Positions 25,433-35,800 of a stretch of 64,000 nt of DNA are shown in pieces. The stretch's first letter is position 1. Each line of letters starts with the position of its first letter. The DNA lies in NCBI GenBank assembly GCA_964401685.1, contig CAYNZH010000003.1, forward strand, positions 24,012-88,011, in the 5' to 3' direction. Origin of the DNA: DASRQK01 sp964401685 (GTDB lineage Bacteria; Bacteroidota; Bacteroidia; Sphingobacteriales; Sphingobacteriaceae). The notes below the pieces were generated by a model. That model worked only from the letters and a program-made list of their open reading frames with translations. It was not told the origin of the DNA and did no database searches. The position numbers and the translations under genes are program-made.

Positions 25433-27322
25433 TTAGAGATCCGTTTTTTCAGCCTGTTGTTCAGCAGGCTTATTAGCCAGATCCCATTCTCTTTGTATTT
25501 TTTCCGCCTCTTCATTTCCTTCAAAATCATGAGGCAAATTCGAACTCATTGTTTCTGAAAATGGAACAGTTTGCGGTATGAAATCATCATGGTGACCAGG
25601 CTTACTATAATCATAGGGCCAGCGATGTACCGTCGGAATCTCACCTGGCCAGTTACCATGAATATGTTTAACCGGAGTAGTCCACTCCAACGTGTTCGAC
25701 TTCCAAGGATTCTGAGGTGCTTTCTTGCCATACCAGATCGACGAGAAAAAGTTATATATGAACGCGATCTGCGCCAATCCACCTACGATAGCTGCCCAAG
25801 TAATCATCTGATTCACGGAAACCCATTTATCCATAAATGCAAATTCGGTAAAGGCATAGTATCTTCTCGGAACCCCGTCTATACCCATAAAGTGCATAGG
25901 GAAAAATACTAAGTAAGCCGCGATAAATGTCAACCAAAAGTGAAGATAGCCGAGTCTGACATTCATCATGCGCCCAAACATTTTAGGATACCAATGATAA
26001 ACACCGGCAATCATTCCAAAAATAGAAGCCGAACCCATGACCAAATGGAAGTGGGCAACAATAAAGTAAGTATCGTGAATGGAAATGTCCAAAGCCGCAT
26101 TACCCACATAAAGCCCGGTCAAACCACCGGATACGAAGAAGGACACCAATCCGATAGCAAACATCATTGCCGGAGTAAAACGAATATTTCCCCGCCACAG
26201 CGTAGCTAAATAATTAAATGCCTTGACCGCAGAGGGAACCGCGATGATCAACGTCGTGATCATAAATACCCCTCCGAGAAATGGATTCATCCCGGTGACA
26301 AACATGTGGTGACCCCAAACAATAAAGGAAAGTACAGTGATACCAACAAGGGAATAAACCATCGCATGGTAACCGAAAATAGGCTTACGAGAATTGGTAG
26401 AAATAATTTCCGATGTCAGACCCAATGCCGGCATGACGACAATGTACACCTCGGGGTGCCCCAAAAACCAGAACAAGTGCTGGAACAAAATCGGACTACC
26501 ACCTTCATTCGGCAAAATTTGACCTTGGACGACCAAATCCGAAAGATAAAAACTCGTTCCCGCACCACGATCGAAGATCAAGAGTACAACTGCAGACACC
26601 AAAACGGGGAAGGAAAGCAACCCTACAATTGCGGTCAAAAAGAACGACCAAATAGTCAAAGGCATCTTCCAAAGGTCCATACCTTTGGTACGCAGGTTCA
26701 GTACCGTACTGATATAGTTGACACCGCCCAAAATCTGGGAGATAATAAACAAAACCATTGATATCAACCACATGGTCATACCCGTCGCTGAACCACTGAT
26801 TGCTGTAGGAACTGCCGATAAAGGCGGATAAATCGTCCAACCCGCACTCGCAGGTCCACTCTCAACGAAAAACGACCCCAACATGATGATACAGGCTACA
26901 AAGAAGAACCAGTACGACAGCATGTTCATAAAGGGCGAAGCCATATCCCTAGCACCTAACTGATAAGGAATCAGGAGATTGCTAAACGTTCCACTCAAAC
27001 CCGCCGTCAGGACGAAAAACACCATAATGGTACCGTGAATGGTCACCAAAGCAAGGAAAAAATCTGGACTGATTCTTCCGCCTTCTGCCCATTTGCCCAG
27101 AAACACCTCCAGAATAGGGAAGTCAGTTTCCGGCCAGGCAAGTTGGATACGGAACAATATGGATAAAAGCAGCGCAAAAACAGCCATGAAAATACCTGTA
27201 ATCAAAAACTGCTTTGCGATCATCTTATGATCCTGACTGAAAATATACTTCGTCAGAAACGTTTCCTTATGATCGTGGGAATCATGAGATCCATCGCTAT
27301 GAGATACTATTGTAGTTGACAT
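25433..27322 (-). CDS. ctaD: Cytochrome c oxidase subunit I
   Basis: This 629-residue catalytic subunit reduces oxygen at haem a3-CuB and pumps protons. His96 (TIHGTIM) and His426 are haem a ligands; His424 (VAHFHLVMG) is the haem a3 ligand. CuB ligands are His289, His338 and His339 (VWGHHMFVTG), with the His289-Tyr293 crosslink motif GHPEVY. Glu291 in that motif marks an A1-type oxidase with a D-channel. The N-terminus is His/Ser-rich and the C-terminal about 80 residues are hydrophilic. Twelve or more helices are visible. It follows subunit II by 27 bases. Confidence 0.97.
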   Translation of the reverse strand: MSTTIVSHSDGSHDSHDHKETFLTKYIFSQDHKMIAKQFLITGIFMAVFALLLSILFRIQLAWPETDFPILEVFLGKWAEGGRISPDFFLALVTIHGTIMVFFVLTAGLSGTFSNLLIPYQLGARDMASPFMNMLSYWFFFVACIIMLGSFFVESGPASAGWTIYPPLSAVPTAISGSATGMTMWLISMVLFIISQILGGVNYISTVLNLRTKGMDLWKMPLTIWSFFLTAIVGLLSFPVLVSAVVLLIFDRGAGTSFYLSDLVVQGQILPNEGGSPILFQHLFWFLGHPEVYIVVMPALGLTSEIISTNSRKPIFGYHAMVYSLVGITVLSFIVWGHHMFVTGMNPFLGGVFMITTLIIAVPSAVKAFNYLATLWRGNIRFTPAMMFAIGLVSFFVSGGLTGLYVGNAALDISIHDTYFIVAHFHLVMGSASIFGMIAGVYHWYPKMFGRMMNVRLGYLHFWLTFIAAYLVFFPMHFMGIDGVPRRYYAFTEFAFMDKWVSVNQMITWAAIVGGLAQIAFIYNFFSSIWYGKKAPQNPWKSNTLEWTTPVKHIHGNWPGEIPTVHRWPYDYSKPGHHDDFIPQTVPFSETMSSNLPHDFEGNEEAEKIQREWDLANKPAEQQAEKTDL

Positions 27323-27349
27323 ATTTCCTTAAAATATCTTTTTACAAAA

Positions 27350-28669
27350 TTACAAGTTATTGAAAGCCGTTTGATTGGCTGCAAATTCCTTTTGAACATC
27401 CTCATTGAAGAAGAAAGTCTGCTCGGTCAGCCATTGCTGATATTCCTCTTCAGAAACAACGCGCACCCTTTTTTGCATATTATAGTGAGCGTTACCGCAA
27501 ATCTTGTTACATAACATCACAAAATCATAGGTTTGATCGTCCATTTTATCTCTCATTTCCTGTGTAGTCATCGTCGGCGTAAACTGGAAATAAGTCGTCA
27601 TTCCCGGAACAGCATTGATCTGAACCCGGAAATCAGGAATATAAAATGAGTGAAGCACGTCTTTTGACTGAATATGGAAGCGGACTGACTGATTTACCGG
27701 GATGACAATTTCACCACCAAGCAGATCATCCAGACTCGCATTATCAGTAAAATCTATCCCATAAGGATTCAAGGGTGTGGTCATGCGGTAATCGCGCTTG
27801 CCTATCACACCATCCCTGCCCGGATATCTCACTGTCCAGGTAAATTGCTCACCTAATACTTCAATCTGAATCGCACTCTTTTGTAGATCTTCGGGCACAT
27901 TGGTGATGCTCCTCCAGGTAAAGAAGCCGAACAAAACCAAAATCGTCAGAACGATCGCCGGCACAATGGTCCAGACCATTTCTATCGCGTTGTTGTGTGG
28001 ATAAAAATAGGCCTTTTTATTAGGTTTCATACGGTAAGCGTATGAAAACGAGAACAACAAAATGTGAATCAAAATCAGCACGAAGGTCGTAATGATGGTC
28101 GTAATGATAAACATGACGTCGATCCGTTGTCCATGTTCCGTCACTGCTGCCCTGTAGGCCATACTGCCGTGGTTGACATACGACCAGTAAACACCGTAGA
28201 GGAAAATGGGCAGGGCAATCAAAAGCAAGGTCGCCTGGAGATTGTTTCCAGCCAGCGGGTTGTAACGGCCATTTAACTTGGACGTCATTTCATAAATGCT
28301 ATACACCTTGCCGATAATCGCAATGACGACACAAATCAAAAAGATCATCAGCAAGCCATAAAAGAAATTCTTGTAGGCCTGTGGATCGATTCCGCGCTCC
28401 TCTTCGGCCTGCGCAGCTGATGCTGAAGCTGTGGACGAAGCCCCACCGCCGCCTGCGGTACTCACGGTTGCCGCTGCTGTAGATTCCTCGGCATTGCCCA
28501 GAGAATCAGCCTGCGCAACCTCCGCGGCTACGGTATCCACCACAGTTTCTGTCGTATCTTGATTGCGTACCACCTGTGCCGATGCCGTCAGGCTAAAGGT
28601 CAGGAACAAACACAAAGCCAGCACCCCCCCTGGCAAGGATCTCAATTTGATATGTTTAAAAATGCTCAT
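27350..28669 (-). CDS. ctaC: Cytochrome c oxidase subunit II, with extended four-helix N-terminal part
   Basis: I start at ATG 28669, giving 439 residues with a signal peptide (MSIFKHIKLRS... to TASAQ, about 1-32). An earlier in-frame ATG at 28702 adds 11 residues. After the signal comes a low-complexity Ala/Ser/Glu/Gly linker (about 45-92). Then there are four membrane helices (about 102-122, 146-163, 186-207, 231-250); canonical subunit II has two. The periplasmic cupredoxin domain carries the CuA ligands His340, Cys387, Cys391, His395 and Met398. No cytochrome c domain is fused at the C-terminus. It accepts electrons from the ACIII haems and passes them to subunit I. It lies 47 bases after actF. 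Confidence 0.94.
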   Translation of the reverse strand: MSIFKHIKLRSLPGGVLALCLFLTFSLTASAQVVRNQDTTETVVDTVAAEVAQADSLGNAEESTAAATVSTAGGGGASSTASASAAQAEEERGIDPQAYKNFFYGLLMIFLICVVIAIIGKVYSIYEMTSKLNGRYNPLAGNNLQATLLLIALPIFLYGVYWSYVNHGSMAYRAAVTEHGQRIDVMFIITTIITTFVLILIHILLFSFSYAYRMKPNKKAYFYPHNNAIEMVWTIVPAIVLTILVLFGFFTWRSITNVPEDLQKSAIQIEVLGEQFTWTVRYPGRDGVIGKRDYRMTTPLNPYGIDFTDNASLDDLLGGEIVIPVNQSVRFHIQSKDVLHSFYIPDFRVQINAVPGMTTYFQFTPTMTTQEMRDKMDDQTYDFVMLCNKICGNAHYNMQKRVRVVSEEEYQQWLTEQTFFFNEDVQKEFAANQTAFNNL

Positions 28670-28716
28670 TTTACTAAATATCGCGATTTCCGAATAACCC
28701 AATTAAAAATTCAAAT

Positions 28717-29952
28717 TTAAATCTGATGATGAAGGCTCTCCTGCAACAATGGATGTTTCGCCGGAGCCAGGGAATGCTTCCCTAATTTGTTCATCACTAA
28801 AAATACAAATAACCCTACAAAACCTATTGCTGTTCCAATCTCGATCCAGCCAAATCCACGGTTCAATTCAACTGTGCCTGGCATAATCATGATATAAAAA
28901 TCCAACCAGTGGCCCAAGAGCAACAGAATGGAAACGAACAACATCAAGTTTAATTTACGCTTCACGTCCCTGTCCATCAGAATGAGTAACGGAGCCACAA
29001 AGTTAATCAATACATTTAACCAAAACCAGGGTTTGTACTCAGGTTCCCATCTTTTGTAAAAATAAACGGTCTCCTCCGGAATATTGGCATACCAGATCAG
29101 GATAAATTGCGAGAACCAAACATAGGTCCAAAAAATAGAAAATCCAAAGATCAGTTTACCCAAATCGTGGACGTGGTTTTCGTTCACCCATTTAAAATAA
29201 CCCTTTTTAATCAAAAGCACGAGGATAACAGTGATCGCACAAAGTGAGCTCACCCACATCCCAGCAAAATTGTACCAGCCGAACATGGTCGAGAACCAGT
29301 GGGCTTCAAGTGACATCACCGTATCAAAGGTCCAAATCGGGCTGGTGAAGCCGAAAATGACCAAGAAGATGGCCGAAAGTGTGATGCTCTTCTTATGTGA
29401 CTTCAAGCTGCCTTGCAAATCTTCATTGTAAGAATACTTCGCTAGCATCCATCCAATAACGCTGTAAGTCCCCATAAAAGCGACCTGACGAACGATAAAA
29501 CCAGGGGCGTTGAGAAATGCAACCTTACCAGCAACAAGCGCATCGTAGTTAGGGCTATTCGGATCGGTTATACCTTCTACATACCAGTGATGGTAGAGAT
29601 TTCCCGAAAAGAGGCCGGCAACACATATGCCCAACAAAATAATCGAAGCGATAGGAAGTACGCTGGACATGGCCTGAGGAATGCGAACAAATCCGGCGGA
29701 CCATGACGATTGCGTCACATATTGAATGGCAACAAAACAGGCTGCTGCTGCACACACACAGGTGAAATAATAAGCCATGAGCAGCAGATTGGCAAAAGTG
29801 CGCTCGACCGTGATATGATCGTTTGAAAGCAATCCTAAACCAATCGCAATCAAACCAACAGCCAAAGCAACCAAACTCAAGGCTTTTGCTTTTCCGCCAA
29901 ACTCATACCGTTCATTAAAATTGTAATCGTGATGATGACTGTGAGTTCCCAT
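28717..29952 (-). CDS. actF: Alternative complex III subunit ActF
   Basis: This 411-residue membrane protein has about ten helices and a His-rich N-terminus (MGTHSHHHDYNFNERY). It is a relative of the NrfD/PsrC-like subunit ActC and carries no cofactor motif. In ACIII, ActC and ActF form the membrane core, with the quinol site at ActC. Typical stretches are WSAGFVRIPQAMSSVLP, FGFTSPIWTFDTVMSLEAHWFST and FGFSIFWTYVWFSQFILIWYANIP (the last described from its start). It follows actE by 27 bases. Confidence 0.93.
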   Translation of the reverse strand: MGTHSHHHDYNFNERYEFGGKAKALSLVALAVGLIAIGLGLLSNDHITVERTFANLLLMAYYFTCVCAAAACFVAIQYVTQSSWSAGFVRIPQAMSSVLPIASIILLGICVAGLFSGNLYHHWYVEGITDPNSPNYDALVAGKVAFLNAPGFIVRQVAFMGTYSVIGWMLAKYSYNEDLQGSLKSHKKSITLSAIFLVIFGFTSPIWTFDTVMSLEAHWFSTMFGWYNFAGMWVSSLCAITVILVLLIKKGYFKWVNENHVHDLGKLIFGFSIFWTYVWFSQFILIWYANIPEETVYFYKRWEPEYKPWFWLNVLINFVAPLLILMDRDVKRKLNLMLFVSILLLLGHWLDFYIMIMPGTVELNRGFGWIEIGTAIGFVGLFVFLVMNKLGKHSLAPAKHPLLQESLHHQI

Positions 29953-29979
29953 TTATGTAAACTAAATTCTGTTTGCTAT

Positions 29980-30767
29980 TTATTTCTTTTGTAACTCCTT
30001 GACATATGCGACAATCTTCCAACGCTCTTCCGGTGAAACCTGCGATGCATACGACCCCATTAGACCGACACCATAAGTAATTGCATGATAAATTTTTCCA
30101 TCTGGCAAATCGGCCATTTTACCACCTCGGGACGCATTCGCATCGTCCGAACGGGCAAACGATGGTGGAGGAGGAAAATTCTCCAACATCCGGGAACCAC
30201 TTTTGGTCACCAATTCACGGTCCAGCGTGATGGGACCATCACCGCGACCCTCCGGTCCATGACATACCACACAGTAAGCCTGAAATAACGCCTGTCCCTG
30301 CTCGAGTGTTTGATTCGTGATTTCCAGTGGATTTTGAACTTCCGAACCGGCCAGCTCATACTCTTCCAGTGAATNNNNNNNNNNNNNNNNNNNNNNNNNN
30401 NNNNNNNNNNNNNNNNNNNNNNNNNNNNNNNNNNNNNNNNNNNNNNNNNNNNNNNNNNNNNNNNNNNNNNNNNNATTTCCAGTGGATTTTGAACTTCCGA
30501 ACCGGCCAGCTCATACTCTTCCAGTGAATTCTGATAAAGAAAAGGATCAAAACCCAAGGGAATCGTCCCTTCAGGCGGCGTCTGTGCCGTCATACCGTTC
30601 TCAAAGTTTGGGTTGGGTTGGTCAGGATTATATCCTATCGGATCATACATATTCCTGGAAAACTCAAAGGCCGGTTTGCGACTCTGTTTTTCTCCGCAAG
30701 ACGCGACACCCACCACGATCACAGCGGCGGCAAAACATACCGATACAAGAAAATTCCGCTTATTCAT
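29980..30767 (-). CDS. actE: Alternative complex III monohaem cytochrome c lipoprotein ActE (interrupted by an assembly gap)
   Basis: Start ATG 30767 (MNKRNFLVSV), overlapping the actD stop by 8 bases. The signal peptide ends in a lipobox VASC with Cys24, so it is an outer-leaflet lipoprotein. The frame contains 100 N (30375-30474) flanked by identical 55-base copies. Deleting 155 bases joins ...QNPLEITNQTLEQG... in frame and gives 210 residues. The haem motif is C114-VV-C117-H118, with Met185 (GVGLMGSYA) as likely sixth ligand. It transfers electrons from ActA toward the oxidase. A longer upstream start inside actD is less likely because it lacks a signal peptide. Confidence 0.93.
30320..30374 (+). 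repeat. 55-base direct copy, left flank of the gap in actE
   Basis: Identical to 30475-30529, flanking a run of exactly 100 N. Same geometry as the gap in mreC. Confidence 0.95.
30375..30474. other. 100-N scaffold gap inside actE
   Basis: A run of 100 N whose two flanks are the same 55 bases. Probably an unmerged contig overlap and not missing sequence. Confidence 0.95.
30475..30529 (+). repeat. 55-base direct copy, right flank of the gap in actE
   Basis: Identical to 30320-30374. Encodes, on the minus strand, the ActE stretch NSLEEYELAGSEVQNPLE. Confidence 0.95.
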
Positions 30768-31296
30768 AACTAACATATTTTCTTTCATTGTACTTAACCT
30801 CGACGGCCCCGGCTTCTTCAAGAAGGGCTGCGATTTTATCATGATCCGTATTCTCCTTAGCGTCAATTGCAATAATAAATCTATCGTTGGTCGCGCGTAA
30901 GTCCATCACTCGTGGCGCACGACCCGGAAACAGGTGATTTCTGTAAAAAAAGGTCGCCACCATACCGAGAGCACATAGAAGTATAGTCACCTCAAAAGTC
31001 ACCGGCACAAAGTTTGGAATCGCAAAAGCTGGCTTTCCGCCCACGTTCATAGGCCAGTCGTGAACCATCGTAAAATACAGGAGCGAAAATCCTAATATCG
31101 TCCCTAAACCTCCGAATATAAATGCAGCAATCGGCAGTCTTGAAGGCCTAACACCCAGTTTGTCTTCGATACCGTGAATAGGCATCGGGGTGAAGCAATC
31201 ATAAATGCTTATCTTGCTTTTCTGCAACTTATCAATCCCGTCCATCATTTGGTCCGGATCGGCAAAACTTCCCAGAATGTATTTCGTATTGCTCAT
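30760..31296 (-). CDS. actD: Alternative complex III subunit ActD (DUF3341)
   Basis: This 178-residue protein has a cytosolic N-terminal DUF3341 region (YILGSFADPDQMMDGIDKL; DCFTPMPIHGIEDKLG) and two membrane helices (about 58-78 and 98-120). A short C-terminal domain follows. It has no cofactor. It is a structural subunit of ACIII. The start overlaps the actC stop as TAATG, and the end overlaps actE by 8 bases, so translation of actC-actD-actE is probably coupled. Confidence 0.94.
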   Translation of the reverse strand: MSNTKYILGSFADPDQMMDGIDKLQKSKISIYDCFTPMPIHGIEDKLGVRPSRLPIAAFIFGGLGTILGFSLLYFTMVHDWPMNVGGKPAFAIPNFVPVTFEVTILLCALGMVATFFYRNHLFPGRAPRVMDLRATNDRFIIAIDAKENTDHDKIAALLEEAGAVEVKYNERKYVSYE

Positions 31297-32783
31297 TACT
31301 GTTTAATTTCTAATGCTTTAATATCTTCCTCGCTCACAGAGTCGTACTTACTTTCAAGGGCGTCTCTAAAGTGGGCAACCTGCTCTTCGGGGAAGTGTCC
31401 TTCTTGTACCAATTTCGTTTTATGCTGCAAGCTTGAGCTCTTGAGAAGCATTTTCACCTCTGCAATAGCTATCGCAGGCAGTACCCTCAAGAAAAGTAGG
31501 AATAGCGTGAAAAACAAACCTATTGATCCTACAAAAATCCCTACATCAACCCAGGTCGGGTAAAACATCGCCCAGCTAGAAGGCAGGTAATCCCTGTGCA
31601 ATGAAGTAACGATAATCACGAATCGCTCAAACCACATTCCAATATTGACGACAATAGACAATATCCAGGAAATGGCTATGCTTGTCCGTATTTTCTTGAA
31701 CCAGAATAACTGAGGCGAAATCACGTTACAGGTCATCATCGCCCAGTAGGCCCAAGCATAAGGACCACCGATCCTATTTGTAAACGCATAGAGTTCGTAT
31801 TCAGATCCGGAATACCATGCGATAAATAATTCTGTCAGATAGGCGACCCCCACGATAGAACCCGTGACCAAAATAATCTTGTTCATGGATTCGATGTGGA
31901 ACATCGTAATGTAATTCTCAAAATTGAGCACTTTACGCATAATCAGCAACAACGTCTGCACCATCGCGAATCCTGAGAAAATCGCTCCCGCAACAAAGTA
32001 CGGTGGGAAAATCGTTGTGTGCCACCCTGGAATGACTGAAGTCGCAAAGTCCATGGATACGATCGTGTGCACCGATAGAACCAACGGAGTCGAAATCCCC
32101 GCCAAGATCAGAGAGACAATTTCAAAACGCTGCCAGGTCTTGACCGAACCGTTCCATCCAAAAGACAAAATAGAATAGATTCTCTTCCTTAGGCCAACTG
32201 CGCGGTCACGGACAGTTGCGATATCAGGTAACAAGCCACAATACCAGAACACTAGCGACACGGTGAAATATGTTGAGATCGCAAACGCATCCCATACCAA
32301 TGGCGAGTTGAAGTTTACCCAAAGTGAACCGTATTGATTGGGAAGAGGGAAGATCCAATATGCCAACCAGGGACGGCCCATGTGCGCAACGACATAAGTC
32401 GCGGCACAAATTACCGCAAATATGGTCATTGCCTCAGCGGATCTGTTAATGGAGTTACGCCAGTTTTGACGGAAGAGCAATAAGACCGCGGAGATCAACG
32501 TTCCGGCGTGTCCAATACCTACCCACCAGACGAAATCTGTAATATCCCAAGCCCAACCGACGGTCTTGTTCAATCCCCAGGCTCCGATTCCTGTCCAAAA
32601 AGTGTATCCAACACAGAATACCCACATCAACGCGCCAAAGGCTGCAAGCGAGAATCCTATCCACCAGGCTCTGTTGGGCTTATTCTCAACAGGAACCAAA
32701 ATATCATCCGTAATCTTTGCATAGGTGATATCTTTCCCGGTAATTAGTGGTTCTCTTAAAATCGATTCGTTATGCGACGACAT
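31296..32783 (-). CDS. actC: Alternative complex III quinol-binding membrane subunit ActC (NrfD/PsrC-like)
   Basis: This 495-residue polytopic protein of the NrfD/PolyferredoxinC family has about ten helices. WAWDITDFVWWVGIGHAGTL near 77-96 contains the Asp/His pair proposed to line the quinol site in this family. AHMGRPWLAYWIFPLPNQYG and FVIIVTSLHRDYLPSSW are further ActC signatures. It anchors ActB and ActA on the periplasmic side and oxidises quinol. It follows actB by 18 bases and overlaps actD by one base. Confidence 0.95.
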   Translation of the reverse strand: MSSHNESILREPLITGKDITYAKITDDILVPVENKPNRAWWIGFSLAAFGALMWVFCVGYTFWTGIGAWGLNKTVGWAWDITDFVWWVGIGHAGTLISAVLLLFRQNWRNSINRSAEAMTIFAVICAATYVVAHMGRPWLAYWIFPLPNQYGSLWVNFNSPLVWDAFAISTYFTVSLVFWYCGLLPDIATVRDRAVGLRKRIYSILSFGWNGSVKTWQRFEIVSLILAGISTPLVLSVHTIVSMDFATSVIPGWHTTIFPPYFVAGAIFSGFAMVQTLLLIMRKVLNFENYITMFHIESMNKIILVTGSIVGVAYLTELFIAWYSGSEYELYAFTNRIGGPYAWAYWAMMTCNVISPQLFWFKKIRTSIAISWILSIVVNIGMWFERFVIIVTSLHRDYLPSSWAMFYPTWVDVGIFVGSIGLFFTLFLLFLRVLPAIAIAEVKMLLKSSSLQHKTKLVQEGHFPEEQVAHFRDALESKYDSVSEEDIKALEIKQ

Positions 32784-32801
32784 ATTTATATTCGAATTAA
32801 A

Positions 32802-35800
32802 TTAAGCTTCAAATGAATTTCTAACCTTGGTCATGTAACCAATTCCAGGTTGTGTATTGATTTCCTCGAGCACGTAGTAAACCCGCTCATTTCTCAGCGC
32901 CTTGCCAACTTCGGAGTTTGGATCGTTGGCATCGCCAAATACGATTGCATTTGCCGGGCAAACCGCGGAGCAAGCTGTCTTTATATCTCCGTCTCTAACC
33001 TGACGATTGGCCATTTTAGCCTCCAATTTTCCGGCCTGAATACGCTGTATACACATCGAGCATTTCTCCATAACTCCGCGAGAACGTGAAGTCACATCCG
33101 GATTTAGCACCAGCTGAGAAAACTCATTATTGAGGTAATTGTCGAAACGGGAATCGTTCCAGTAGTTGAACCAGTTGAAACGGCGAACTTTGTATGGACA
33201 GTTGTTTGCACAGTACCTGGTTCCGAAGCAACGGTTGTAAGCCATGTGATTGAGGCCTTCCGAAGAGTGGACGGTGGCCAAAACCGGACAAACCGTCTCA
33301 CATGGTGCGTGGCTACAGTGCTGGCAGAGCATTGGTTGGTGTACGACGGTGACGTCTTCCAAATCGTCCAAACGCTTGATGTCGCTCTCCTCAGTGTAGG
33401 ATTTGCCGTCCTGGTGTATAGAATAATAACGGTCAATACGGATCCAGTGCATCTCTCTGCGCCTGCGTACCTCGTCGCGTCCGACTACAGGAATGTTATT
33501 CTCTACATTACATGCGACCACACAAGCTCCACAGCCTGTACAAGCGTTCAAGTCTATGGCCATCACCCACTTGTGACCAGGCTGCTCGTATTTATTCCAT
33601 AGATCATAAGTCTTGTGGTCATCTATAAAGCGGCCTGAATTGTGCCCAGGGTCTTCCTGATACTTTGCAAAAGTGGTTTCACGGACAATATTCCGACCCT
33701 CAATGGTATGATGGGTCTGGGTTTGGGCTAATTCATAGCTACCCCTCGCCTTGGAAATCTGGCCGGTGGTATAGTAATTTACCGTGTTGTCTACGAACCG
33801 AGCAAATGGATAAACGTTTTTACCCACATCATTTCCGGCCTTTCCAGCTTTGGTACGTCCGTACCCTACGGCAACGGAAATCGTTCCATAGGCCTGCCCA
33901 GGCTGCATAAGAAGAGGTAATGTGACTTTTTGTCCATTAGCTGCAGTGACTTCCACCAAATCGTTTTCACCTAAACCCAGGGACTCAGCAAAAGATGGAT
34001 TGATCGCGGCATAATTATCCCAGGTTACTTTAGAGACTGGGTCAGGCAATTCCTGCAGGTACGCGTTGTTTCCATACTTTCCATCTCTCATCGCAACGCT
34101 CTGATACAGATGAATTTGAAGATCAGCTTCCAGTTCGCGGCTGTTCGCGGCGATTTTGCTAGCGACTGCGCTTAAGCTGCTGCTATTAAATCCACCAGAC
34201 GACGCCGGACGTGCAGATTTTCTTTCAAAACCGGTTTGCAATACAGCAGTCCAGTCCTTAGCACTTCCTGCTAAAAGATTTTCCTCCCAATTGCGTTTGA
34301 CATACGTATAATAGTCTATATCCGAATCCATCCAAGTCAGCAGGCTATGCTCGGCTTGACGGGTATTGTAAATCGGATTGATCGTTGGCTGAACTATTGT
34401 ATAATAGCCTTCATAAGCCTCTGCATCACCCCAAGATTCCAAAAAGTTGTGGTTTGGTGCGATAGCATCCAATAGGGACGCTGTTTCATCGGCTCTTTCA
34501 CTGAATGACAATTTAAATCCGACCTGATTTAACGCTTCTTCCACTGATTTTGCATCGAAGTAATCGTACAGTGGGTTAGCATTTAAAAACAAGGCAACAT
34601 CCACGGCACCGCGCTTGGCATCGCTGAGAAAGCGTGAAAACGCTTCGTCATCGCCCTGATAAAGTTTACAAGGATTGTCTAAGTCTATCGTGTTGCCATA
34701 GCTATTCAGGGAATTATTGATCGCATTGACCAGGGTTTGAACAGAAACGTCGTTTGATCCCGCTACCAGTAAGGCGCGTCCGTTTGCGTTCCTCAATTCC
34801 TGAGCGACCAATTTCAGTGCTGCCTGCGCTTTTTGGTTTCCGCTAAGACCGCCGCTCATGCTACCGCCGGTCAATTCATTGTATAAGGAAATCAAAAGCG
34901 GTCCTTCTTCAGATGGCTTGATCGCAATGCGAACGTCGGCGTTGGTACCGGTCATGCTCAACCCTGTTTCAAATTGGACATGTCGGGACATTTTCTTTTG
35001 ATCCAAGGACTTATAATCCCGGTTTGAAGAATATTGCTGTGTATGTGCAGCTCCTGCAATCCAGGTTCCCAGAAAGTCCGCTCCTACGGAGACTATAATA
35101 TCTGCCCGATCAAATCTATAGGTCGGAATGACTGCCCGACCAAAACTATTTTCGTTTGCTTTAATGATACCCGAATAAGACACTGCATCTACCTGGACCA
35201 GTTCTGTTGTGGGGTATTTTGCTTTAAATTGGTCAATCACCGCCAAAGTGGACGGGCTATGAATAGAAGAGGAAATCAAGCGTATTCCCTTGCCTGCAGC
35301 AACCGCGGCAGCTAAGACGCCTTTAACGTGACTATCCAAAACTGACCATTCTACGTCTGCACCGTTAAGTACAGGGTTCTGCACTTTGGCTGTATCGTAA
35401 AGATCCAAAATCGCCGCCTGAGTCTGTGCGTCGGTACCATTGTTCATGCCTTCTGCTGAAGGATTGGGCTCCAACAAAATTGGACGTCCTTCACGCGTTC
35501 TGACCAGAACACTTTGCCCATTGAAGCTCGAAGCGTAAAAATTGGGGATACCCGGCGTAATCTCTTCAGGTTTGATCAAGTAGGGCACCGCTTTGTGAAC
35601 AGGACGGCTACAAGCTGCCAAACTCACAGCGCCAACACCAAATCCAAGCGCTTTCAAGAAGTCACGGCGAGGAGTTTTGGTACTCAAACCGGCTTCATTT
35701 AATACGTTTTCAACTGGAATAGACTCGGCAAACTCCCCTTTTTTCTTCTCAACGAAAGCTGGGGTCTGCTTTAACTCTTCCAAGCCTTTCCAATATTTTT

